In this document: positions 1-8,033 of the stretch, piece by piece
Numbering within the stretch: position 1 is the stretch's first letter
Layout of the letters: every line of letters starts with the position of its first letter
Assembly: GCA_944385575.1 (NCBI GenBank)
Contig: CALWXT010000003.1
Coordinates: 1-64,000, forward strand
Direction: 5' to 3'
Length of the DNA stretch: 64,000 bases
Source: an uncultured Flavonifractor sp.
GTDB taxonomy: Bacteria > Bacillota > Clostridia > Oscillospirales > Oscillospiraceae
Notes under the pieces: model-generated
The model's input: the letters and a program-made list of their open reading frames with translations, nothing else
What the model was told of the DNA's origin: nothing
Databases searched by the model: none
Translations under genes and position numbers: made by a program

Positions 1-1583
1 TGGCCCCAGCCGGAGCCGGTAATGGTAAATATGGTAGAACCGCTGCCGGTGGAAGCGGAGGGCTGCATCTGAGAGACCGTTCCGTCGCCGCCGATGGCAT
101 ATACGTTCCCTTCCGTCAGCGCCGCGGTGCTTCCGCTGCCGTCGATGGCATAAGCGCCGCTCAGGCTGCTGAGGGAGCCGGTTCCGTTTACAAGATACCC
201 GGAGCCCCCGCCGCTGCTGGTGACTGTATAGTGGATGGAGCGCAGCCCCAGGAAGGTGCGGCAGTCATCCCGGATCTTGCTCCAGCTCTTGCCGCTGGAA
301 TCCGTAAAGGTGATCTCAATGGCGTTGCCGGTGGGGCTGGTCTTGGTCACCCGAAAATCCACAATACCGGAGTTGATATAGCCTTTGGAATTGAGCAGAT
401 CGGTCAGCTCCTGGGCGGTGTAGGTCACCGTCCAGTTGTAGTTGGGGACCTTGCTTGCCACCGAAGCCTCATACGGATCTTCTTTCCCGATCAGGTAGGG
501 TACATCGCCTCCCCACACATTGACCGCGCTTTCTGTGGCGCCGCCGTCATGGGAGGAATAGACCGCGTCAATCAGGGAACCGCCGTACCACAGGTACTCT
601 CCCCTGGTCTCGGTCACGGCCCGGCTGCTCTCGGCAGTCACGCTGGCCATACCGCTGTATGCCTGACAGTGGGTGGCATTGCACAGGTCAAAGCCCTGGC
701 TGCTGTGCTTTTGCGCCTCATAATTCCGATAAGCATAGGTGCGGGCGCACACCGCCTGGGCCTTCAGCGCCTCCAGAGGCCAGGACGAGCTCATCTCCTT
801 GACGATGACGCCCTGCACATAGTCCTCCAGAGAGATCACATTACTCACCGTCAGGTTGCCGCCGCCGACCCGCTGATACTGGAAGCCGCCGTAATAGGTA
901 TTGCCCCGGAAAATGGTCTCCGTTTTTACGCTGTCGTCCAGCCCGGGCTTGATACCCAGGCACAGGCCGCTGGTACTATCGAACTGAAACAGGATCTGGC
1001 TGGTTCCGGTCTTTACCACCGAGACACCGGCGCTGGAAGTGCCGGTGATCGTCCCGCCGGTCAGGCCAAGCGCGGTCTGGGCCGCCTGGGCGGAGGCGCT
1101 GTCAGTATAGGCGCCCACCCGCACCTGATAGCTGCCATCCACCCAGGCCACAAATCCGCCGGGCCACTGGGCAGCGGCTGCTGCCGCCTGGTCATAGTCG
1201 GAATAGCTGCCGGGCACCTGAATGTGATAGCAGCCTACCACGATACTGGAGGTAATGGTGTCGTAATAGCCTGACCAGTTGCCCACAGTCCCATAATAGA
1301 CATTCTGGGTCTTGACCACAGAGATGGCCGTCTCACTGGTCTGCGCCAGCTGCTGAAAGCTGCGGTTTGCGTCATAGTAGCCCAGCCGATAGCCGCTGCC
1401 CACGTCATTGAGCAGATTGGCACCCGGCAGCGCGGTGCTGCCGTAAAACAGACCCACCCGGATGGTGGGGTCCACCGTCACAGAGGCAGCCCTGGTCTCT
1501 CCCGTCGGAGCCGCGACAAGCAGCGCACAGGACAAAAGCGCCGCCGCAAATTGCACAAATCTTTTCTTAAGCGCTCGTTTCAT
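1..1583 (-). CDS. SpoIID/LytB domain protein (3' end cut off by the window edge)
   Basis: Read on the minus strand from an ATG at 1583-1581, about 527 codons are open to the left edge, so the C-terminus is missing. The N-terminus (MKRALKKR, a hydrophobic stretch, then an Ala-rich cleavage region) looks like a Sec signal peptide. Around residues 130-180 a region resembles a SPOR-type repeat (YHIQVPGSYSDY, then YQVRVGAYTD). The SpoIID domain follows: VISLEDYVQGVIVKEM, then DLCNATHCQAYSG and VYSSHDGGATES, the conserved parts of the lytic transglycosylase SpoIID and of LytB amidase enhancers. The likely role is peptidoglycan remodelling outside the membrane, in engulfment or vegetative wall turnover. 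It is larger than classical SpoIID (about 340 aa), so it is a SpoIID-like paralogue rather than certain spoIID. Confidence 0.88.
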   Translation of the reverse strand, partial: MKRALKKRFVQFAAALLSCALLVAAPTGETRAASVTVDPTIRVGLFYGSTALPGANLLNDVGSGYRLGYYDANRSFQQLAQTSETAISVVKTQNVYYGTVGNWSGYYDTITSSIVVGCYHIQVPGSYSDYDQAAAAAAQWPGGFVAWVDGSYQVRVGAYTDSASAQAAQTALGLTGGTITGTSSAGVSVVKTGTSQILFQFDSTSGLCLGIKPGLDDSVKTETIFRGNTYYGGFQYQRVGGGNLTVSNVISLEDYVQGVIVKEMSSSWPLEALKAQAVCARTYAYRNYEAQKHSSQGFDLCNATHCQAYSGMASVTAESSRAVTETRGEYLWYGGSLIDAVYSSHDGGATESAVNVWGGDVPYLIGKEDPYEASVASKVPNYNWTVTYTAQELTDLLNSKGYINSGIVDFRVTKTSPTGNAIEITFTDSSGKSWSKIRDDCRTFLGLRSIHYTVTSSGGGSGYLVNGTGSLSSLSGAYAIDGSGSTAALTEGNVYAIGGDGTVSQMQPSASTGSGSTIFTITGSGWG

Positions 1584-1609
1584 TTGGTGATTTTCTCATC
1601 TCGCTTTCG

Positions 1610-1639
1610 TTGACACTCCGGCAGAACCTGTGGTACAAT
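1610..1639 (+). promoter_or_regulatory. Sigma-A promoter of the asd-dapA-dapB operon
   Basis: TTGACA (1610-1615), an 18-bp spacer and TACAAT (1634-1639) lie on the plus strand. Transcription would begin near 1646, about 30 nt before the lysine riboswitch, which fits a long regulatory leader. Confidence 0.8.
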
Positions 1640-1675
1640 TTCACAAACTACACAGCGAAATCGCAATTCTTATTG

Positions 1676-1845
1676 CAAGATAGAGGTCGCGGCTGTTCAA
1701 AAGTAGCGCGCGGAGGGCATCGGGCCCGCTGAACCGCGTGAAAGGGTGCACCGCCGAAGGGACGCTTTTCCGATGGAGCGCCGCCTGGCCGCCCGGTGAA
1801 CAACCGTGCGTCTGTCGCCGCACATGCGGCGGAGTGCTGTCTGCT
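1676..1845 (+). promoter_or_regulatory. Lysine riboswitch (L-box)
   Basis: The L-box landmarks appear in order: AGATAGAGGTCGCGG at the 5' side, CAAAAGTAGCG, TGAAAGGGTGCACCGCCGAAG, GGCCGCCCGG, then CTGTC and the closing CTGTCT near 1838-1843. AGATAG can pair with CTGTCT as the basal P1 stem. These match the conserved segments of the Bacillus lysC leader as I remember it. A rho-independent terminator follows, then asd, dapA and dapB, the biosynthetic genes expected under this control. Lysine binding should favour termination and shut the operon down. Confidence 0.9.
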
Positions 1846-1891
1846 TTTGGAGGATATTGCCGGGGACAGTCTGTCCCTGTCATTATAGTAC

Positions 1892-1928
1892 AAAATCAGC
1901 AGTTCTGTAAACTGCTGATTTTCTTTTT
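1892..1928 (+). terminator. Riboswitch-controlled intrinsic terminator
   Basis: AAAATCAGCAGTT, a 5-nt loop and AACTGCTGATTTT, followed by CTTTTT, lie between the lysine riboswitch and asd. This is the expression platform. A second small hairpin (GGGACAG/CTGTCCC, about 1863-1879) sits between aptamer and terminator and could take part in the switch. Confidence 0.85.
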
Positions 1929-2003
1929 ACCCCCAGCCCAATTTCTGGTCTCAGACAAGCGGGACCCGGAATAGGCTGGAGAGGAACAATGGAGGTATGG
2001 ATG

Positions 2004-3089
2004 ATGGAAAAGTACAAAGTCGGCGTGATCGGAGCCACCGGTATGGTGGGACAGCGTTTCGTCTCTCTGCTGGAGCATCACCCCTGGTTCGAACTTACCG
2101 CCGTGGCGGCCAGCAGCCGCTCCGCGGGCAAGACCTATGAGGAGGCCATCGGCAGCCGCTGGGCGCTGGAGACCCCCATGCCTGCGCGCGCCAAAAATCT
2201 GGTGGTGCTCAATGCTGCCGATGACATCGAGGCTATTACCGCTCAGGTGGATTTTGTCTTTTCCGCCGTTGACATGAAGAAAGAGGAGATCAAGGCCCTG
2301 GAGGAGGCCTATGCCAAGCACGAGTGCCCCGTGGTCTCCAACAACTCCGCCCACCGCTGGACGGACGATGTGCCTATGGTGGTGCCTGAAATCAATCCGA
2401 AACATATCAAAGTGATAGAGGCCCAGCGAAAGCGACTGGGGGTGGAGCGCGGGTTTGTGGCTGTCAAGTCCAACTGCTCCCTCCAGAGCTACGTTCCTGC
2501 CCTGCACCCCCTGCGCGGCTTTGGCCTGGATCAGGTGCTGGTCTGCACCTACCAGGCGATCTCCGGTGCTGGTAAGACCTTTGAGACCTGGCCGGAGATG
2601 GTGGACAATCTGATCCCTTACATCGGCGGCGAGGAGGAGAAGAGCGAGCAGGAACCCATGAAGCTGTGGGGCAAGGTGGAGAACGGCGTCATTGTCAATG
2701 CCGACTCCCCCGCCATTACCGCTCAGTGCCTGCGGGTGCCCGTCTCCAACGGCCACATGGCCGCCGTGTTTGTCCGCTTCCAGAACAAACCTTCCATGGA
2801 TGAAATCAAAGAAATCTGGGCAAATTTCTCCGGCCGGCCTCAGGAGCTGGCTCTGCCCTCCGCTCCCAAGCAGTTCCTGCACTACTTTGAGGAGCCTGAC
2901 CGTCCTCAGACCCGTATGGATCGGATGACGGAGAATGGTATGGCGGTCTGTATCGGCCGTCTTCGCCCCGACACGCAGTACGACTATAAGTTCGTCTGCC
3001 TGTCCCACAATACCCTTCGTGGCGCTGCGGGCGGCGCTGTCCTTCTTGCCGAACTTCTGTGCGCGGAGGGTTACATTACAAGGAGGTAA
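2004..3089 (+). CDS. asd: Aspartate-semialdehyde dehydrogenase
   Basis: It reduces aspartyl phosphate to aspartate semialdehyde with NADPH, the step shared by lysine/DAP, threonine and methionine synthesis. The start KYKVGVIGATGMVGQRF is the NADP-binding Rossmann loop. SNCSLQ near residue 158 carries the catalytic Cys, and YQAISGAGK and NGHMAAVFVRF follow. At 361 aa and by motif style it belongs to the archaeal/fungal-type Asd branch rather than the E. coli type. The frame opens at 1989, but GGAGG at 1991-1995 is well placed for the ATG at 2004 (or 2001), so the upstream ATG is probably not used. It is the first gene of the riboswitch-controlled operon, 9 nt before dapA. Confidence 0.95.
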   Translation: MEKYKVGVIGATGMVGQRFVSLLEHHPWFELTAVAASSRSAGKTYEEAIGSRWALETPMPARAKNLVVLNAADDIEAITAQVDFVFSAVDMKKEEIKALEEAYAKHECPVVSNNSAHRWTDDVPMVVPEINPKHIKVIEAQRKRLGVERGFVAVKSNCSLQSYVPALHPLRGFGLDQVLVCTYQAISGAGKTFETWPEMVDNLIPYIGGEEEKSEQEPMKLWGKVENGVIVNADSPAITAQCLRVPVSNGHMAAVFVRFQNKPSMDEIKEIWANFSGRPQELALPSAPKQFLHYFEEPDRPQTRMDRMTENGMAVCIGRLRPDTQYDYKFVCLSHNTLRGAAGGAVLLAELLCAEGYITRR

Positions 3090-3098
3090 CCCTTAATT

Positions 3099-3992
3099 AT
3101 GAGAGAGCCTGTTTTTACCGGAGCCTGTTCCGCTATTATTACTCCTTTTGACGAGAGCGGCGCTGTCAACTATGACCTGTTTGGCCGCATCATTGACGAG
3201 CAGATCCAGCGCGGCGTGGACGCCATCTGTGTCTGCGGCACCACCGGCGAATGTTCCACCCTTACCATTCGGGAGCATATCGCGGTCGTGGAATACTGCG
3301 TCAAGCACGTCAACCATAGGGTCAAGGTCATCGCCGGCGCGGGGAGCAATGATACCTCCGCCGCCGTCTACCTGTCCCAGCACGCTCAGGACTCCGGAGC
3401 CGACGCCCTGCTCCATGTGACCCCCTACTACAACAAGGCGTCCCAGACCGGCCTCATCAAGCACTATGAGTACATAGCCGACCGTACGGAACTGCCTGTG
3501 ATCCTCTACAACGTGCCGTCCCGTACCGGCGTTTCCTTTACCGCTGAGACCTATCGTGTTCTCTCCCAGCATCCCCGGATCAACGGCGTCAAGGAGGCCA
3601 GCGGGAACTTCTCCCTGCTGGCCCACACCCGGGCCATCTGCGGCGACGATTTCTACATCTGGTCCGGCAACGATGACCAGGTGGTGCCCATGATGAGCCT
3701 GGGTGCCAAGGGCGTCATTTCTGTGGTGGCCAACATCGCCCCGGAGATCATGGTCCAGATGACCCACCTGTGTCTGGAGGGCCGGTTCCAAGAAGCCTCC
3801 CAGATTCAGCTGAAGTACATGGACTTTATTGACGCGCTGTTCCTGGAGGTCAATCCCATCCCCATCAAGGCCGCCATGAACCTGGCCGGCTACGGGGTGG
3901 GTTCTCTCCGTCTGCCCCTGTGCGACATGACCAACGGGCCTCTGGAGACACTGCGGCAGTCCATGCTGAAGCTGGGCCTGCTCAGCGCCTGA
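3099..3992 (+). CDS. dapA: 4-hydroxy-tetrahydrodipicolinate synthase
   Basis: It condenses pyruvate with aspartate semialdehyde, the committed step of DAP/lysine synthesis, in the cytoplasm. The 297-aa length is normal for the family. The Schiff-base lysine is K165 in GVKEASGN. The catalytic triad region is visible as GTTGE (47-51), the PYYNK tyrosine (about 111) and YNVPSRTG (137-144). A ribosome-binding site AAGGAGG lies just before the ATG, overlapping the end of asd. Co-transcription with asd and dapB under the lysine riboswitch is expected. Confidence 0.97.
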   Translation: MREPVFTGACSAIITPFDESGAVNYDLFGRIIDEQIQRGVDAICVCGTTGECSTLTIREHIAVVEYCVKHVNHRVKVIAGAGSNDTSAAVYLSQHAQDSGADALLHVTPYYNKASQTGLIKHYEYIADRTELPVILYNVPSRTGVSFTAETYRVLSQHPRINGVKEASGNFSLLAHTRAICGDDFYIWSGNDDQVVPMMSLGAKGVISVVANIAPEIMVQMTHLCLEGRFQEASQIQLKYMDFIDALFLEVNPIPIKAAMNLAGYGVGSLRLPLCDMTNGPLETLRQSMLKLGLLSA

Positions 3993-4014
3993 GCGCCGGA
4001 AAGGATGTTGGAAT

Positions 4015-4773
4015 ATGGTCAGGCTTATCATCTCCGGCTGTAATGGCCGGATGGGGCGGGTGGTAGAAACCATCTGCACCGCCGACCCGGAATTTGAGAT
4101 TGCCGCCGGTATCGACCTGCTGGGCGCCGGCGACCGGGACTTCCCCGTTTTCTCCTCCCCTGCCGAATTTCAGGGCGAGGCCGACGTGGTGGTGGACTTC
4201 TCCTCCCCCGCCGCACTGGATGCTTTGCTGGAATTCGGTGTGGCGCGCCGCATTCCCCTGGTGCTGGCCACAACCGGCTACTCGGAGGAACAGCTAACAG
4301 CCATTGACCGGGCCGCAGCGGAGATTCCCATTTTCCGCTCCGCCAATATGTCCCTGGGCGTGAATGTTCTGCTGGAACTGGTGCGCTCCGCAGCCCGGGC
4401 ACTGGGGGACGGCTACGATCTGGAAATCGTGGAGCGTCACCACAATAAAAAGGTAGACGCTCCCAGCGGCACAGCCCTGATGATCGCCGATGCCGCCGCA
4501 GAGGCCCTTCCCTATAAACCGGAGTATGTCTATGACCGGCAGGCCGTCCGCAAGGCCAGAGGCAAAGCGGAGATCGGGATTTCCTCCGTCCGGGGCGGCG
4601 GCATTGTAGGCGACCACGAAGTGATCTTTGCCGGACGGGACGAGGTCATCGAGCTGCGGCACACCGCCATGAGCCGGGATGTGTTTGCCTCCGGCGCCGT
4701 GCGGGCCGCCCATTTCCTGGCCGCAGTCGGAAAACCAGGCCTCTACTCTATGTCTGATCTGCTGAACGCATAA
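4015..4773 (+). CDS. dapB: 4-hydroxy-tetrahydrodipicolinate reductase
   Basis: It uses NAD(P)H to reduce the DapA product to tetrahydrodipicolinate. The N-terminal ISGCNGRMGRVV is the nucleotide-binding loop. ERHHNKKVDAPSGTA (140-154) holds the catalytic His and Lys and the SGT substrate-binding residues. The length of 252 aa is typical. It is the last gene of the asd operon and ends directly in a strong terminator. The next DAP-pathway gene seen in the window is dapL at the right edge, which indicates the aminotransferase variant of the pathway. Confidence 0.97.
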   Translation: MVRLIISGCNGRMGRVVETICTADPEFEIAAGIDLLGAGDRDFPVFSSPAEFQGEADVVVDFSSPAALDALLEFGVARRIPLVLATTGYSEEQLTAIDRAAAEIPIFRSANMSLGVNVLLELVRSAARALGDGYDLEIVERHHNKKVDAPSGTALMIADAAAEALPYKPEYVYDRQAVRKARGKAEIGISSVRGGGIVGDHEVIFAGRDEVIELRHTAMSRDVFASGAVRAAHFLAAVGKPGLYSMSDLLNA

Positions 4774-4810
4774 AAAAGACCGGAGGACGCTCGTCCTCCG
4801 GTCTTTTTTT
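4774..4810. terminator. Bidirectional terminator between dapB and the AI-2E family permease
   Basis: AAAAAAGACCGGAGGACG pairs with its complement across a 3-nt loop, with an A-run on one side and a T-run on the other. It can serve both convergent genes. Confidence 0.92.
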
Positions 4811-4812
4811 AT

Positions 4813-5982
4813 TTATGGAGCGGGATCAATGGGTTTTCCATTCCCGTCGATCCCCTTTTTCCGCAGGCGCTTGTTGACCCATTCCCGAACCAGGGAATAG
4901 AGCACCGCGAAGGTGGGAACGCCCAGCACCATGCCCGGGAAGCCAAACAGGCCACCGCAGGTAACGATTGCAATAAGCACCCAGATCGCCGACAAACCTG
5001 TGCTGTCGCCCAGGATCTTGGGTCCCAGGATATTGCCATCAAACTGCTGCAGGCCGATGACCAGCGCAAAGAACCGCAGGGCCGCCCAGGGGTCCACGAT
5101 CACCAGGATCATCAGGCAGGGAATGGCGCCAATGATGGGTCCAAAAAACGGTATGATGTTGGTGACACCTACGATCACGCTGACCAGCATGGGATAGGGA
5201 ATGCGGAAAATCAGGCACAGGATAAAGCAGAGCACGCCGATAATAGCCGAGTCAATGAGCTTACCGTTAATAAACCCAACAAAAATCCGGTTTGCCTGAC
5301 TGCACACTTCCAGCAGCCAATCTGCCCGCCGCTTGGGCAGGGATGCGTACATGATCTTTTTCAGCTGAGGCACCAGACGGTCCTTGCCCGCCAGCATGTA
5401 TACCGAGGAAATGACGGCTGTGATTCCGGAAATCACGCCGTTGCCAACAGCAAAGCCCACATCCACAATCTGTGGCAGAGCATCGGTGACCTTTTTGCTC
5501 AAGTCACTCATCAAGTCCTGATAGGACCCCAACATCTCGCTGATTCCGTCGTCTTCCACCTGGAACTGCTCACTCAGGTCACCGACCAGAGCGTCCAAGC
5601 TGTTGAGATAGGTCTGCATATTGGCGGCCAAATCCGTAATACTCTGCACCACCTGAGGGATAATCAGATTCAGCAGAATCACCACCACCGCCAGCGCCAA
5701 CAGATATACCGTAGTGATTGCCAGAACCCGGCGGTATTTGCTGTTTTTATAGAGCTTGCGCTCAAAGAAGCACATTGGGGTATTGAGCAGGTAGGCAATG
5801 GCAAAGCCAGCAATAAAAGGCGAGAGTACTTTTGTAAACATTTTGATGCGTACAGCAATCACATCAAAATGCGTCAGCCCCACATAAAATAAAATGGCAA
5901 GCAGCAAAACTACCAGCAGAGAAATAAAATGTCCCTCCAGGATATACCACTTTTTCTTTCCGCGATCCTCATGCTCCGGCAC
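4813..5982 (-). CDS. AI-2E family (PF01594) transporter
   Basis: A polytopic membrane protein of 389 aa with about eight hydrophobic segments, including LLVVLLLAILFYVGL near the N-terminus, FIAGFAIAYLLNTP, and the re-entrant FGPIIGAIPC segment near the C-terminal third. These are typical of the UPF0118/AI-2E exporter family, whose members move various small solutes or Na+/H+; the substrate here is unknown. The frame extends to 6045, but AGGAGG at 5996-5991 sits 8 nt before a GTG at 5982, making that the likely start (VPEHEDRGKK). It is monocistronic, with its own promoter upstream. Confidence 0.88.
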   Translation of the reverse strand: MPEHEDRGKKKWYILEGHFISLLVVLLLAILFYVGLTHFDVIAVRIKMFTKVLSPFIAGFAIAYLLNTPMCFFERKLYKNSKYRRVLAITTVYLLALAVVVILLNLIIPQVVQSITDLAANMQTYLNSLDALVGDLSEQFQVEDDGISEMLGSYQDLMSDLSKKVTDALPQIVDVGFAVGNGVISGITAVISSVYMLAGKDRLVPQLKKIMYASLPKRRADWLLEVCSQANRIFVGFINGKLIDSAIIGVLCFILCLIFRIPYPMLVSVIVGVTNIIPFFGPIIGAIPCLMILVIVDPWAALRFFALVIGLQQFDGNILGPKILGDSTGLSAIWVLIAIVTCGGLFGFPGMVLGVPTFAVLYSLVREWVNKRLRKKGIDGNGKPIDPAP

Positions 5983-6016
5983 GATGGGCTCCTCCTTTGC
6001 ACCATGTCTGAGTCCT

Positions 6017-6045
6017 ATTTTATCACGCCTGAAATCCGGCTGCAA
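6017..6045 (-). promoter_or_regulatory. Promoter of the AI-2E family permease
   Basis: On the minus strand TTGCAG (6045-6040), a 17-bp spacer and TAAAAT (6022-6017) with an extended -10 TGA just upstream. The start of transcription would fall shortly before the GTG start at 5982. Confidence 0.65.
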
Positions 6046-6057
6046 CCAGACTTATGT

Positions 6058-6090
6058 AAAAAAGGGCCGCCGCACAATGCGGCGGCCCTT
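6058..6090 (-). terminator. Terminator of the tyrS operon
   Basis: On the minus strand AAGGGCCGCCGC, a 5-nt loop and GCGGCGGCCCTT are followed by a T-run, 7 nt past the tyrS stop codon. Confidence 0.92.
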
Positions 6091-6096
6091 CCGCGA

Positions 6097-7323
6097 TTAG
6101 CCCATCACAGCCCGGTGGAACACTTTCTTACCCTTCTTGATGGTCACGCCGTCCCCGGAGAGCTGCCCGGCAGCCACAGAGGCGTTGACATCGGTGACCT
6201 TGGCGCCATCCAGCTCCACACCGCCCTGCTCGATGAGCCGCCGGGCCTCCTTCTTGGAGGGCACCAGGCCGCACTTGAGCATCAGGTCCAGAATTCCGAT
6301 GGAGCCATCAGTCAGATCCTCCGCCGACAGCGTGGTGGAGGGTATATTGCTCTTGTCGCCGCCGGTGGAGAACAGAGCCTTAGCCGCATCCTGAGCCTTC
6401 TGCGCCTCTTCGGTGCCATGAACCAGCTGGGTCAGCTCGAAAGCCAGGATCTCCTTGGCGGTATTGAGCTGGGCCCCTTCCCACTTATCCATCTCATCAA
6501 TCTGCTCCAGAGGAAGGAAGGTGAGCATCCGCAGGCACTTGAGCACATCCTGGTCGCCTACGTTGCGCCAGTACTGGTAGAACTCGTAGGGACTGGTCTT
6601 ATTGGGGTCCAGCCACACAGCGCCGGACTGGGTCTTGCCCATCTTCTTACCCTCGGAGTTAAGCAGCAGCGTGATGGTCATGGCGTGGGCGTCCTTGCCC
6701 AGCTTACGGCGGATGAGCTCGGTACCGCCCAGCATGTTGGACCACTGGTCATCGCCGCCGAACTGCATGTTGCAGCCGTAGTGCTGGAACAGGTGGTAGA
6801 AGTCGTAGGACTGCATGATCATATAGTTGAATTCCAGGAAGGACAGGCCCTTCTCCATCCGCTGCTTGTAGCACTCGGCCCTCAGCATATTGTTTACGGA
6901 GAAGCAGGCGCCCACCTCCCGCAGCAGCTCAATGTAATTGAGCTTGAGCAGCCAGTCGGCGTTGTTCACCATCTGAGCCTTGCCCTCACCGAACTCGATG
7001 AAGCGCTCCATCTGCTTCTTGAAGCAGTCGCAGTTGTGCTGGATGGTCTCGGGTGTCATCATGTTGCGCATATCGGTACGGCCGGAGGGGTCGCCGATGT
7101 AGCCGGTGCCGCCGCCGATGAGGGCGATGGGCCGGTTACCGGCCATCTGGAGGCGCTTCATCAGGCACAGCGCCATAAAGTGGCCCACATGCAGAGAGTC
7201 GGCAGTGGGGTCAAAGCCAATGTAAAACACCGCCTTGCCCTCATTGATCATCTTGGAGATTTCTTCTTCATTGGTCACCTGGGCGATCAGGCCCCGGGCT
7301 CTCAGTTCTTCGTAACAGGTCAT
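6097..7323 (-). CDS. tyrS: Tyrosyl-tRNA synthetase
   Basis: A class I aminoacyl-tRNA synthetase that charges tRNA-Tyr. HVGH (45-48) is the HIGH signature, GGDDQW (189-194) binds tyrosine and ATP, and KMGKT (227-231) replaces KMSKS. The C-terminal part ([23 protein letters not shown]) is an S4 RNA-binding domain. The length of 408 aa is normal. It is the second gene after a T-box leader, separated from it by a small zinc-ribbon gene. Confidence 0.97.
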   Translation of the reverse strand: MTCYEELRARGLIAQVTNEEEISKMINEGKAVFYIGFDPTADSLHVGHFMALCLMKRLQMAGNRPIALIGGGTGYIGDPSGRTDMRNMMTPETIQHNCDCFKKQMERFIEFGEGKAQMVNNADWLLKLNYIELLREVGACFSVNNMLRAECYKQRMEKGLSFLEFNYMIMQSYDFYHLFQHYGCNMQFGGDDQWSNMLGGTELIRRKLGKDAHAMTITLLLNSEGKKMGKTQSGAVWLDPNKTSPYEFYQYWRNVGDQDVLKCLRMLTFLPLEQIDEMDKWEGAQLNTAKEILAFELTQLVHGTEEAQKAQDAAKALFSTGGDKSNIPSTTLSAEDLTDGSIGILDLMLKCGLVPSKKEARRLIEQGGVELDGAKVTDVNASVAAGQLSGDGVTIKKGKKVFHRAVMG

Positions 7324-7386
7324 TTTTATCTTCCTTTCTCAATATAACCGTTTCCCACAGTGGGGGCAAGTCTCACGTTCACGTGT

Positions 7387-7674
7387 TCATACCTCTCGCT
7401 GCTCCCGTTTGGTAAAGCATTTGGGGCAGCACTCCGCGTCTCTGGGGTATCTGGCGTGGCAGACCGGGCACTCATACTCAGCTGCCCATTCCCGGGTCTT
7501 TTCTGAAAAGAACTCGATCTTTCCGCAGGAGGGACAGCCGAAAATCTCTAGTTCCATTGCCCCTTCCCACAAGTGAGAGTCGAAAAATATCGTTTCCCGT
7601 CCCAGCTGGAACTCTCGCGTACCCAGAGCGACCATTTCAGCCCCACAACGCAAGCATGTCAGCGACCGTTCCAT
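7387..7674 (-). CDS. Small zinc-ribbon protein upstream of tyrS
   Basis: A 95-aa protein with four Cys pairs (CLRC, CPSC, CPVC and CPKC), arranged as two presumed zinc ribbons flanking a beta-rich segment (GTREFQLGRETIFF). The frame is open further upstream, but GGAAGGAGAGAAGGAG before the ATG at 7674 decides the start, and the upstream part overlaps the T-box leader. It sits between the tyrosine T-box and tyrS, so it should rise when charged tRNA-Tyr is scarce. The function is unknown; nucleic-acid binding or a housekeeping metal-site role is only a guess. Confidence 0.8.
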   Translation of the reverse strand: MERSLTCLRCGAEMVALGTREFQLGRETIFFDSHLWEGAMELEIFGCPSCGKIEFFSEKTREWAAEYECPVCHARYPRDAECCPKCFTKREQREV

Positions 7675-7702
7675 ATACTCCTTCTCTCCTTCCTGTATCT
7701 GA

Positions 7703-7973
7703 TAAAAACGCCCCCTGTCCTTGCGGACAGAGGGCGTCAAAATACGCGGTACCACCTCTGGTTCGCCGCTCTCTCGCAAAAGCGGCCTCATGGAGTGCCA
7801 TCACACCCCGGCGCGATAACGGGCGCACCCGACGCAACCCTACTTGGTTCCCCGTTCAGGTGGCTGCTCCAGGGTGTATTTCCCATCCTGTCCCCTCCCC
7901 CTCTCACCAAACCGGGGGCTCTCTGGGCGGGACGCGGGACGGTACTTCTCCCTGTCATCGCAGTTCCATATTG
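7703..7973 (-). promoter_or_regulatory. T-box leader (tyrosine-type) controlling the zinc-ribbon gene and tyrS
   Basis: On the minus strand the T-box core AGAGGTGGTACCGCG lies at 7759-7745. It is followed by a terminator, GACGCCCTCTGTCC, GCAA and GGACAGGGGGCG, then TTTTT, at 7738-7703. A GC-rich Stem I with GGTGAGAGG precedes it. A TAC (Tyr) triplet in GAAATACACC at 7878-7876 is a plausible specifier codon, matching the downstream tyrS. Uncharged tRNA-Tyr should stabilise the antiterminator and allow transcription. Confidence 0.92.
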
Positions 7974-7979
7974 ATGCGA

Positions 7980-8008
7980 ATTATAAGCGCTCTTGTTCCA
8001 TTTGTCAA
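7980..8008 (-). promoter_or_regulatory. Consensus sigma-A promoter of the T-box/tyrS operon
   Basis: TTGACA (8008-8003), a 17-bp spacer and TATAAT (7985-7980) match the sigma-A consensus perfectly on the minus strand. It lies just past the end of recN and about 10 nt before the T-box leader. Confidence 0.93.
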
Positions 8009-8033
8009 GAGGGAAACTCTTACTCAACAAAAT

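Noticed and set aside
231..1274. A 347-codon plus-strand frame opposite the SpoIID-like gene
   Set aside because: The minus strand encodes clear SpoIID motifs over the same bases. The plus frame is low-complexity, rich in Gly, Ala and His, and typical of antisense frames in GC-rich genes.
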